The notes under the pieces were generated by a model that searched no databases, was not told the origin of the DNA, and saw only the letters and a list, made by a program, of their open reading frames with translations. Made by a program: the position numbers and the translations under genes. Of a stretch of DNA of 24,078 bases, positions 6,267-13,829 are shown piece by piece (position 1 is the first letter of the stretch; the number at the start of each line of letters is the position of its first letter). The stretch is from JAAYLN01 sp964592855 (GTDB lineage Bacteria > Verrucomicrobiota > Kiritimatiellia > RFP12 > JAAYLN01), in contig CAZQKI010000053.1 of assembly GCA_964592855.1 (NCBI GenBank), positions 1-24,078 of the forward strand. The letters are read 5' to 3'.

Positions 6267-7946
6267 TCACTCCTGTTCGTAGTGGCGCTTGTAGTATTGA
6301 TTGAAGGCGTAGTAGATGACGTTCACGCCCAGCTTGTAGGCCTGGTCGGCCACCTGGGCCGCGGCCCCCGAATGACCATCTTTCCAGGCATCGTTGATGT
6401 CGCCGGGATGATAGAAGACAATCCAGCGCCCCTCGTGCCGGATGCCCAGCGCGCGGTTGCCGTCGTGGTGCCAGAAGGGGGGTGCGCCGTCCGGGAAGAC
6501 GAAGGGGGCCTGGTAGATCGGGTCGTCGTTGGCGATGTCCACGAGATTCTTGCCGGGGAAGACGCGGGCGAGCATCCGTCGCGCATTCGACCCGAACTGG
6601 CCGCCGCCATTGTCGATGAAGAGCATGCCGCCTTCGCGCTCGCAGTACTCCTGCAGAATCTTCGCCTCGCGGTTGCTGATGTTGATGTTGCCGCGGCCCG
6701 TCAGGAAGACAAAGGGAGGCGAGCGTTTCTTTGGGAAGAGCGGCAGGCGCTCGATCTCGCGCGATTCGGTTTCGCGGGCAATGGGGAGCCCCGTGAACTG
6801 GTTGAAGCGGATCAGCAGGTTGTAGTCGGCGCCCTTGCCCATGTCCTGATCCCAGTCGCCTCCGTTGTACCGGAGGCGGATGAAGCGGACATTCGCCCCT
6901 TCCATGCCCTTGGGCCAGCCGCCGCCCTTGCCGCCGCCCTTGCCCAGCTTGCCGCTGGTCTGGTCGGCCTGGTAGGTGTCGCGGGTCTTCTCCTCGAGTT
7001 CCGCGAGGGTCTTGAGGTCGTCGATGTTCATCCGTTCAAGGATGTACGGGCTCCAGGGATTGACCGTCAGCTTCTTCTGCTTCTGCTTCTGGGGTGCGCG
7101 CTTCATCTTGACGACTTGCACCTGCACCTCACCGCTCCCCTTCACGAGTCCGTAGGGTTCCTCCCAGCCGCAGCCGCGGATCAGAATCGGCAGGACCAGC
7201 ACGGAGAGGAAGAGCCCGACCGCCCAGTAGATCGAACTGCGCAGGCGCCGGTCCCGTCCACCCGTGCGGAAATTGCCGATGATGCGATCACCGGTCAGCA
7301 CCCGTCCCGTCTCCGCCCCTGTGTACCAGCGCCGGGTGCCGAACATCAGCAGCGCCACCAGCATCAGCAGCGGCCAGAGCGCCACGACGGGGCCTGTCAA
7401 AAAGGCCCAGGTCCAAAGCTCGTTGCGGGCGAGCTTGTCGAAACTACGGTAGTCCCCGTTATTCAGAATGGCTGGGGCGACGAGCGCCCAGCGCAGGGTG
7501 GCCCCCCACAGCAGGGCAAATGCGGTCCAGGATGCCTTCAGCACCCAGAGGGAGGCGCTGCGACGCCACCAGGCGGCGGCCGCCGCCAGCAGCGACAAGC
7601 CGGCGGTCACCCAGGCCCAGCGGGCCAGCAGCAGCCCTTTGGCCCATTCGCCGCTGACCTCCAGCAGGCGCACATGGGCGGGCGAAAAATCGGCCCACGC
7701 GGCATAGCGCACCGGCAGCAGCCAGGCCACGGCTCCCGACAACAGGGCCAGCCCGAAGGCGGCGATGCTGAACTTGAGGGCGAGCGACAGCCGACTCTGG
7801 CGGGTCCACGCCCAGGCTATGGCCTGCGTCAGCCAGCACCCCAGCAGGCGGTGCAGCCAGGTCAGCGCCGAGAAGAAAACATCCATGCAACGCACGCCCA
7901 GGGAAGGACGCGAGGCAGGATCGGGAATGGAGGACTCGAACGGCAT
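6267..7946 (-). CDS. five-helix membrane protein with C-terminal DUF4159 domain
   Basis: A 559-residue protein. Hydrophobic helices lie at about 54-79, 105-127, 133-160, 180-203 and 238-257. A charged linker follows, with a Lys/Gln-rich run (282-292) and a Gly/Lys-rich run (332-347). Residues 353-555 match DUF4159: RFIRLRYNGGDWDQDMG (354-370), a strand-loop-strand PFVFLTGRGNI (411-421), GGMLFIDNGGGQFG (439-452), FWHHDGN (491-497) and a C-terminal GVNVIYYAFNQYYKR. DUF4159 is thought to have a glutamine-amidotransferase-like fold, but I see no obvious catalytic triad and do not assign an activity. The start is uncertain: no clear ribosome binding site precedes the ATG at 7946, and an in-frame ATG at 7886 is an alternative. 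It lies between the TonB-like gene (32 nt) and the glycosidase gene (3 nt). Confidence 0.88.
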   Translation of the reverse strand: MPFESSIPDPASRPSLGVRCMDVFFSALTWLHRLLGCWLTQAIAWAWTRQSRLSLALKFSIAAFGLALLSGAVAWLLPVRYAAWADFSPAHVRLLEVSGEWAKGLLLARWAWVTAGLSLLAAAAAWWRRSASLWVLKASWTAFALLWGATLRWALVAPAILNNGDYRSFDKLARNELWTWAFLTGPVVALWPLLMLVALLMFGTRRWYTGAETGRVLTGDRIIGNFRTGGRDRRLRSSIYWAVGLFLSVLVLPILIRGCGWEEPYGLVKGSGEVQVQVVKMKRAPQKQKQKKLTVNPWSPYILERMNIDDLKTLAELEEKTRDTYQADQTSGKLGKGGGKGGGWPKGMEGANVRFIRLRYNGGDWDQDMGKGADYNLLIRFNQFTGLPIARETESREIERLPLFPKKRSPPFVFLTGRGNINISNREAKILQEYCEREGGMLFIDNGGGQFGSNARRMLARVFPGKNLVDIANDDPIYQAPFVFPDGAPPFWHHDGNRALGIRHEGRWIVFYHPGDINDAWKDGHSGAAAQVADQAYKLGVNVIYYAFNQYYKRHYEQE

Positions 7947-7978
7947 CGGTTATTCGCTTTGAACGGACGCGGAAGCAC

Positions 7979-8428
7979 TCAATCGAGCTTCAGATCCTCG
8001 CCAAACGTGAAGTCGTTCTTCGGTGGCAGCGGCTGGACTTCCGGCGGCTTGATGGCGCCGGTGTTGGTCGTCGTGCCGCCCTTGTCCCCCGCGGGTGCGG
8101 ATGATGCGACGGCGGCGGCAGGCGCATTGGTGGCCGCAAAGGCGGCGGCCGCGGCGGCCTTCGCTTCGGCGGCGGCCTTGCGGGCCGCATCATCGGCCTC
8201 GCGCAGTTCCTGGTTCTTGAGCAGATTGATCGTCGACGGGGTGTGGAAGCCGTACTTCCCCCAGTCGCGATAGAGGCTGAAGGAGGATCCCCCGATCAAA
8301 ACGACATGGATGACCGTCGACACGATCAGCGCGAAGCCCAGAATGGATCGCCGAACTTCCACGAGCAGTTCATCCGGCTCGCGTGTTCCCGCCCGTGCGG
8401 GGGTTGTGTTGCCTGCTACGTTGGTCAT
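7979..8428 (-). CDS. small single-span TonB/TolA-like anchor protein
   Basis: A 149-residue protein. Residues 1-28 are polar, and 29-48 (LGFALIVSTVIHVVLIGGSS) form one transmembrane helix with a histidine in it, as in TonB and TolA anchors. A Glu/Lys/Ala-rich, probably helical, stretch spans about 75-105, and the C-terminal part is proline-rich (KPPEVQPLPPKND). The globular TonB C-terminal domain is absent. The ATG overlaps the end region of the preceding exbD, with a 4-nt gap between stop and start and AGGAA upstream. Its position after exbB-exbD-exbD is where tonB or tolA would be expected. I infer a partner of the ExbBD motor; the family is unknown to me, and it could simply be an assembly or tethering factor. 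Confidence 0.8.
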   Translation of the reverse strand: MTNVAGNTTPARAGTREPDELLVEVRRSILGFALIVSTVIHVVLIGGSSFSLYRDWGKYGFHTPSTINLLKNQELREADDAARKAAAEAKAAAAAAFAATNAPAAAVASSAPAGDKGGTTTNTGAIKPPEVQPLPPKNDFTFGEDLKLD

Positions 8429-8432
8429 GCTG

Positions 8433-8828
8433 TCATTCCTCCAACTCTCCTGTCAAAACCATTTTCACGCCAGCCTCGCTGACGGCCTCGATGATCGGCA
8501 TGAAGGTGCGCCGCGGGTGGCCGGCATGAATGCGCACATGCACCGGGGCGCCGCGCAGATCCTCGGCACGTTCCTTCAGCAGCCCCACCAGTTCCTGCGA
8601 CGTGCAAACGGCGCCCTCGTACCAGAGCACGCCTTCCTCGTCCAGAACCACGGAGGCCTTGGCCGGCTCCTGCTTCTCCAGGCCGCTGCTGCGGGGCTCC
8701 GTCAGCTCCATGTTGGCCGTCTTCATGAAGTTCGAGGCCAGCATGAAAAAAATAATCATCAGAAAGGCGATGTCCCCGAACGAAGTCAGCGGCAGCACAA
8801 GATCGGCACGTTTTCGTTTACGGATCAT
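8433..8828 (-). CDS. ExbD/TolR family protein, second copy in the operon
   Basis: A 131-residue protein with a basic tail (RKRKR at 3-7), one transmembrane helix bearing LTSFGDIAFLMIIFF (14-28) with the conserved membrane aspartate D19, and a periplasmic domain at about 60-131 with the usual ending IIEAVSEAGVKMVLTGE. It would form the peptidoglycan-side rotor/stator element with ExbB and use the proton gradient. It starts 10 nt after the preceding exbD. The helix motif is nearly the same as in that neighbour, but the periplasmic parts differ widely, so the two are likely to be distinct subunits and not recent duplicates. Confidence 0.92.
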   Translation of the reverse strand: MIRKRKRADLVLPLTSFGDIAFLMIIFFMLASNFMKTANMELTEPRSSGLEKQEPAKASVVLDEEGVLWYEGAVCTSQELVGLLKERAEDLRGAPVHVRIHAGHPRRTFMPIIEAVSEAGVKMVLTGELEE

Positions 8829-8838
8829 TGCGGATTCT

Positions 8839-9255
8839 CTAGTCGCTCAGCATCGCCACGACGCCGCCCGCCTCGGCGATCATCGTCACAACCTGGAAAT
8901 AGCGTTCATAGCCGACGTTCTCGGCGGTCTCCAGCACCACCAGGCGTTGCTTCGGGTCCAGCTTGGCGAACTGCTTCTTCCAGAGCTCCGCCCGCAGTTC
9001 GGTCATGTTGAGTTCGCGCTCGGCGCCTTCGCCCTCCGTGTAGAGGATGCGGTCGGCGAGGATGTTGATCGAGGGAATGCGCGGCGCGGCGCTAGCCTGT
9101 GGCGGCGCCGCCGCCGAGGGCATCTCCATGGGCCGGCCGTAGGGCCGCGCCATGCTGGTCGTCAGGACAAAGAAGATGATCAGCAAAAAGGCGATGTCGC
9201 CAAACGAGGTCAGGTCTGGCGCAACATCCGACGGCCGTGTGCGAAAGCGCTTCAC
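8839..9255 (-). CDS. ExbD/TolR family protein, first copy in the operon
   Basis: A 138-residue protein with one transmembrane helix carrying LTSFGDIAFLLIIFFVL (15-31) and the conserved aspartate at D20. An Ala/Pro-rich linker (about 46-58) leads to a periplasmic domain that ends FQVVTMIAEAGGVVAML, typical of the family. The start is GTG (9253-9255), overlapping the exbB stop in a GTGA, which implies translational coupling and fixed relative amounts with ExbB. Together with the following exbD it gives one channel protein two different partners. Confidence 0.92.
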   Translation of the reverse strand: MKRFRTRPSDVAPDLTSFGDIAFLLIIFFVLTTSMARPYGRPMEMPSAAAPPQASAAPRIPSINILADRILYTEGEGAERELNMTELRAELWKKQFAKLDPKQRLVVLETAENVGYERYFQVVTMIAEAGGVVAMLSD

Positions 9256-9884
9256 GATTCGCTCACTGCCTCCACGAGGTCCGAGATGCTTCCTTCGATG
9301 GCCATGGTGTATTCCTCGACCTTGCGGACGAACATGTTGTAGGCCACCACGCCGGGCGCGGCGATCAGCAAACCGGCAGCCGTCGTGATGAGGGCCTCGG
9401 AGATGCCGCCGGCGACCGCTCCGGGGTCGAGGCCGGAGGCAGAGGCCATCACGCCGAAGGAGCGGATCATCCCCGTCACGGTGCCGGTCATACCCAGCAG
9501 CGGCGAGAGCGAGGCGATCAGCACCAGCGCATTGAGTCGCTTCTCCAGGCCGTGCATGGCCTTCGGCGCGTAGTCCTCCATCGTCTTGCTGACCGTGATT
9601 TCAATCTCCTCGGGGCTCTTGTTCCGCTCCTTGAGCCGCTTCAGGCGGAGCAGGCCCGCCAGGATCGTGGCCGCCACGGGGCCGGTCGAGTTCTCGCAGA
9701 GCGCAATGGCACGGCCGAATTCGCCCGCGTTCACCGCCGTGCGGACCTCCTTGCGGAGCGACTCGTGGTCGATCGACGCCGCCCGGAAGGCGCGGGTGCG
9801 GTCGATGACCACCGCCAGCAAGCCAATCGAACAGAAAAGCAGCGGCAGCATCAACCAGCCGCCATCCAACAGGTAACCCATCAT
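9252..9884 (-). CDS. MotA/TolQ/ExbB family proton channel protein
   Basis: A 210-residue inner-membrane protein of ordinary ExbB length. An N-terminal helix is at about 9-27 (GWLMLPLLFCSIGLLAVVI). A cytoplasmic helical region at 35-115 includes the CEN segment after an RAIALCE stretch. The conserved second and third helices follow: NALVLIASLSPLLGMTGTVT (117-136) and ISEALITTAAGLLIAAPGVV (161-180). The threonines in the last two helices are those that line the ion path in the family. I chose the ATG at 9882-9884 because GGGAG lies 8 nt upstream; a longer frame upstream runs into the previous gene and lacks family similarity. The gene follows the 732-residue TPR gene by 20 nt and overlaps the next exbD by 4 nt. 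Confidence 0.95.
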   Translation of the reverse strand: MMGYLLDGGWLMLPLLFCSIGLLAVVIDRTRAFRAASIDHESLRKEVRTAVNAGEFGRAIALCENSTGPVAATILAGLLRLKRLKERNKSPEEIEITVSKTMEDYAPKAMHGLEKRLNALVLIASLSPLLGMTGTVTGMIRSFGVMASASGLDPGAVAGGISEALITTAAGLLIAAPGVVAYNMFVRKVEEYTMAIEGSISDLVEAVSES

Positions 9885-9904
9885 AACCGTTCTCCCTTCA
9901 TGTA

Positions 9905-12103
9905 TCAGTTGCTCAAGCGCTGCAGGAACGCCGCCGCCTGCTGCGCCGCCTGTCCGCCCGGATATTCCTCGACCAGCCGCTGGAACTTGCCCAGCGCCTC
10001 TTCGCGATTGCCCATGCGGTGGTGGACGACGCCCCACTTCAACAGCATCTCGTCCAGCCACGGCGCATCGGGATAGTCCTGGAAAACCCGCTCCAGCGTC
10101 TCGACCGAACGGGCATAGTCGCGTGTTCCGATGTAATAGTCAACCACCCGCTTGAACGAGTCGCCGGCATAGGACGATTCGGGGTAGGCTTCGGCACAGC
10201 GCTTGAAGGCGACCATCGCGGGAGCGAAGTCGGGCTTTTCGCCGGAACGCAGACGCATCTTGATCTGCTGCTCGATCGCCTCGCCGATGCGGTACTGCGC
10301 CTCGGCCTTGAGCGGCGACGACGGCAGCGACAGGACGGCATTGTAGACCTGGATGGCGGAACTGATCGCATAGGTGTCCTTCTTGTCCTGCATGCGCGCA
10401 TTGCCGATCTGCATGAACGCGCGGTCGGCCAGCGTGGTGTCGGGATAGAGGCGGACCAGGGCGCGGCAGGTCGCGATCGCGTCGGAGAGGTTGCCCTGGA
10501 CGAGCTGCAGATCCCACTTGACCGCGAAGGCCTCCTCGACAAGCTTGCGCTCGAGGCTGAAGCGCGCCGCCAGCGACATGAGCTCGTCCACCCGCTGCAG
10601 CCCCTCCTCCGCCTTGTCCGCGGCGTGCTTGTTGAGGCCGACCTCCTTGAAGATGTTGCCCCACTTGTGCAGCAGCTGCGCCTCGAGCAGCAGCTTGCGC
10701 GCCTGGATGGCCGCGTCGCTGGCGTGGGCGACGATGCTCTGCGGTTCCGTGCTGCCGCCCACCAGGACCACGACATCGGCCTGGCGCTCCTCGGGCGTGT
10801 TGCCGCGGAGGTGGGCGGCATCCGCGAAGGTCGCGACCAGCTTGTCCTCGGGCTGCACGGCCAGTTCGCCGGGGCCCAGCTCGACGATCGGCGCGTTCGT
10901 GGCCATATTCACCAGCCGGGGAACCAGGCGCCCGGAGAAGATGCCGCTGCGCGGCTCGGTTTCCACCAGCGGGATGTCGACCCGGCCGCGCTCCAGCCAC
11001 GGGGCATCCGGCGCCGGGGCGGCCGGAGCGGCGTCGGATCCCTCGACCGCTGGCGGACGCTCGCGGTACATGGCCTTGACGCTCACGGTCGCGCGGTCCG
11101 GCTGCGCCGTCGTGTCCAGGTCGAGGTCGCGCAGGCGCAGAAAGGCGGGCTGGTCGGCGAAAACGCCGCGGACGCGCTGGCGCTGGGCGCCGTCCATGAA
11201 GGCCAGCGCCCCGCTCGAAACGATGCGGGCCTGCGCCTCCTTCACCAGCTTGACGGCGCCCGATTCGGTGTTCTGGTCGACGTAGTTCACCGTGATCGCC
11301 TCGGCGCCTTGCACGGTCAGCATCTCGTCGTAGGGCTTGGAGGGCTCCGTCACCGTCAGGACCGAAGCCAGGAAATCGCCATCGCCGCGGCCGAAGGCGA
11401 CCAATGTGGCCTTCTCGCGGTCGCCGGAGCGGCTCACGAGTTCGACCGTTTCCTTCTCGCCCAGCGCCGCCAACACGGCCAGGTCCTTGTCCATGACGTG
11501 GATGAAGATGCGCTGGCCGGCTTCGGCCAGGACGAAGGCGTTCGTGGCGCCATCCTCGGGAACCGCCGTGCCCACCATCTGGAAGGCCTCCGCCGCGCGG
11601 GCCCAGCGTCCGGCGTCGAAATGGATCTGGCCGATCGTGAAGAAGGCGTCGTTCGCGAAGATGCTGGTCGGATAGTCCTGCGTCACGCGGCGGAGGATCA
11701 TCGCCGCATCACCCGACTCGCCACGCGCCAGCTGGCAGCGGCCCAGCAGCAGCAGCGACTCGGCCTGCAGGTCCCGTTCCTCGGAGGTGAAGGCCCGCCG
11801 CAGTTCGGCCGCCGAGCGGTCGAATTGCCGCTTCTCCGTGAGATGGCGTCCCAGTTCCAGATGCGCGCGGAAGCGCGACGGCGCATCCGCAAACATGCGG
11901 GGCACGGCTTCGAGCATGCCGACGGCGCGCTCCTCCTCGCCGTTGACCAGCAGCTCGATGGCGTTCTCGACCATCCGCTTGGCCCGGGATTCGACCTGCG
12001 CCGGCGAGCTGCCCGTGGCCGCCTCGCCCTCCTGGACGGCCTCCTGGGCCCGGACCAGGAGTCCGATACTCAATATAAGGATGGCTATTCCGAATGACTT
12101 CAT
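9905..12103 (-). CDS. exported TPR protein with two beta-type modules
   Basis: A 732-residue protein. A signal peptide is at about 1-19 (MKSFGIAILILSIGLLVRA, then QEA). TPR-like helical repeats run over about 35-190, with phrases such as LLLLGRCQLARGESGDAA. Two copies of the module also found in the 2562-residue neighbour follow: one at about 195-283 (VMDKDL, then NYVDQNTESG) and one at about 316-430 (LRDLDLDTT, then LVETEPRSGIFSGRL, then FADAAHLRG), the second with an Ala/Pro-rich insertion. C-terminal TPRs from about 445 to 732 resemble BamD and CpoB/YbgF repeats. The ATG at 12101-12103 has AGAGGAA upstream. It sits directly before exbB, the reverse of the Tol-Pal order but the same combination of a TPR protein with a TolQR-type motor. 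I infer a periplasmic scaffold; no enzyme motif is visible. Confidence 0.85.
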   Translation of the reverse strand: MKSFGIAILILSIGLLVRAQEAVQEGEAATGSSPAQVESRAKRMVENAIELLVNGEEERAVGMLEAVPRMFADAPSRFRAHLELGRHLTEKRQFDRSAAELRRAFTSEERDLQAESLLLLGRCQLARGESGDAAMILRRVTQDYPTSIFANDAFFTIGQIHFDAGRWARAAEAFQMVGTAVPEDGATNAFVLAEAGQRIFIHVMDKDLAVLAALGEKETVELVSRSGDREKATLVAFGRGDGDFLASVLTVTEPSKPYDEMLTVQGAEAITVNYVDQNTESGAVKLVKEAQARIVSSGALAFMDGAQRQRVRGVFADQPAFLRLRDLDLDTTAQPDRATVSVKAMYRERPPAVEGSDAAPAAPAPDAPWLERGRVDIPLVETEPRSGIFSGRLVPRLVNMATNAPIVELGPGELAVQPEDKLVATFADAAHLRGNTPEERQADVVVLVGGSTEPQSIVAHASDAAIQARKLLLEAQLLHKWGNIFKEVGLNKHAADKAEEGLQRVDELMSLAARFSLERKLVEEAFAVKWDLQLVQGNLSDAIATCRALVRLYPDTTLADRAFMQIGNARMQDKKDTYAISSAIQVYNAVLSLPSSPLKAEAQYRIGEAIEQQIKMRLRSGEKPDFAPAMVAFKRCAEAYPESSYAGDSFKRVVDYYIGTRDYARSVETLERVFQDYPDAPWLDEMLLKWGVVHHRMGNREEALGKFQRLVEEYPGGQAAQQAAAFLQRLSN

Positions 12104-12143
12104 GTTGCGTTCCTCTGTTCTCTCGTCACATCCAATAAACGTC

Positions 12144-13826
12144 CTACCGCACTTCGTTGATGACCGCGCCGCCCGTGGCGATGCCCAGGCGCTCCAGCGC
12201 CTGATGCGCCTGGGACGACTCCCCGGTCTTCTTCCACTCGGGCTGCGACAGCAGCCGGCGGTAGAGCGCAATGGCCTTGTCCTTTTCGCCGTCCTGCTCG
12301 CGGTACTGTCCATGGGTCCAGACGGCGCGGGGGGCCTCCGCCGGGAAGATGCTGGCCAGTTCGGTCAGGACGGTGTACGCTTCGAGCTTCTTGCCCGCGC
12401 GACGGTAGCATTCCTGAAGGTTCCACAAGCTCCAGGGCGGCTCCGAGATGTCGAGGTAAAGCGCGATGGCCTTGTCGTACTGTCGCGTGCGCTCCTTGTG
12501 AAACCAGGCCAGCGTCTTCTTGGCCTTCAGCGACTCGGCGGGGTCCTGGCTGCCGACCAGCTCTTCCAGCGCCAGCTGGGCGGCGGGAAGCTGATCCGCA
12601 CGGTTCTCAATCTCGTAGGAAAGCCACCGGTTCGCCGTCACGTCCTTGACGAACGGCAGCAGCGTGCGGGCCTCGTCGAACATCCGGCAATCGCAGAGCA
12701 GAATCGCGAAGTCGCGGGCGCAGGCGGCCTTTGCCGCATCGTCGAGCTTCAGGGCGTTCAGGAGCTTGGAGACTTCGGGCACGCGCTTGACGGCTTCCTC
12801 GTGCTTGTATTCACGCCACAGCCGGAACGAAAGGACCGCGTGATCCCACGGACGCTCCGCGGAGGCGAACAGCGCCCGCTGCCCGTCGTGCCAGGCGGCC
12901 AATTGACGGCGCCATTCGCTCCGCTGAGCCTCGCGCTTGTCCTCGGGAAAATTGGCATCGTAATACCACGCGCTCCAGGCATGGTACATGCGGTTGCGCA
13001 GCCATTCAACCCCCGCCTGCACGGCCTCCGTCCGGCGCTTCAGCGCGTCGGCCGGAATGTCGTCGAAGATCAGCGCCTCGTAGTCGCTCCACTTGCCCTG
13101 CAGCGACAGCGCCTGAGCATACTGGTCGCGGATCTCGTTGTAGTCCTCGCGGGCGACCGCCTTGAAATTCGCGGTGACGCCCTGCCGCCAGTACTCCAGC
13201 GCCTCGGCCGGCTTTTTCATCCGCCAGTTCATGGCGGCCAGCCGGTTGAGGGCGCGCGCCGCCAGGGGATGCTTCAGGTGTCCGGGATCGTCGATCAGGG
13301 ACTGGAAGGTGTTCATCGCCTTCCGGTCGTCGCCGTTGTCCAGATGGGCCTGCCCGATGTAGAACAGAGCGGCCGTGGAAATCCAGCGCTCGTCGAGAAA
13401 GTAGTCGAGCAGCTCCGTGTAGGCGGCGATCGCGGCATTCCGGTCGCGGGCGCCCTGCAACGAGAGTCCCTGCATGAACAGGACATAGGCCGAGACCCCG
13501 TCGGAGGCCGTCGTTTCGTACTGCAACTGGAACTTCTTCCATTCGGCCGCCGCCGCGCGGTAGAGCGGCATGAGCTCGGCGACGGGGGCATTCCGCCGGG
13601 CGGCGTCCTCGGCCCGGTGGAAGGCGGCGCGGGCGCGGTCGATCCCCGCCCGCTCGGAAAAGTCGAGGTTCTGGTAGATCGCGACCGGCAGCACCCAGCT
13701 CCAGCTGGCGTCCCCCCCCCGGGCCTGCGACGCCACGAGGACCAGTCCGCTCACCAGAAGCACCGCCAGTCGCGCCCGCAGGGGCGGGTTCGAGGGGCTC
13801 AACCTGCTTGAATAATCCAGCCGCAT
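12144..13826 (-). CDS. exported TPR protein, function unknown
   Basis: A 560-residue protein with a positively charged start and a hydrophobic signal segment at about 18-35 (ARLAVLLVSGLVLVASQA), so it is probably secreted across the inner membrane. The rest is almost entirely helical TPR-type repeats, with visible phrases such as AALFYIGQAHLDNGDDRKAM, then LNRLAAMNWRMKKPAEALEYW, and near the C-terminus AIALYRRLL. I see neither the beta-type module of its two neighbours nor any catalytic motif. The start overlaps nothing but lies 3 nt after the 2562-residue gene, with GGAG inside the end of that gene, so the two are likely coupled. It lies 40 nt before the next TPR gene. A structural partner of the large scaffold is the most reasonable reading. 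Confidence 0.85.
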   Translation of the reverse strand: MRLDYSSRLSPSNPPLRARLAVLLVSGLVLVASQARGGDASWSWVLPVAIYQNLDFSERAGIDRARAAFHRAEDAARRNAPVAELMPLYRAAAAEWKKFQLQYETTASDGVSAYVLFMQGLSLQGARDRNAAIAAYTELLDYFLDERWISTAALFYIGQAHLDNGDDRKAMNTFQSLIDDPGHLKHPLAARALNRLAAMNWRMKKPAEALEYWRQGVTANFKAVAREDYNEIRDQYAQALSLQGKWSDYEALIFDDIPADALKRRTEAVQAGVEWLRNRMYHAWSAWYYDANFPEDKREAQRSEWRRQLAAWHDGQRALFASAERPWDHAVLSFRLWREYKHEEAVKRVPEVSKLLNALKLDDAAKAACARDFAILLCDCRMFDEARTLLPFVKDVTANRWLSYEIENRADQLPAAQLALEELVGSQDPAESLKAKKTLAWFHKERTRQYDKAIALYLDISEPPWSLWNLQECYRRAGKKLEAYTVLTELASIFPAEAPRAVWTHGQYREQDGEKDKAIALYRRLLSQPEWKKTGESSQAHQALERLGIATGGAVINEVR

Positions 13827-13829
13827 CGC

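Noticed and set aside
5886..8273. Plus-strand frame of about 795 codons antisense to the DUF4159 and TonB-like genes
   Set aside because: Same composition artefact; the minus strand carries recognised domains throughout this interval.
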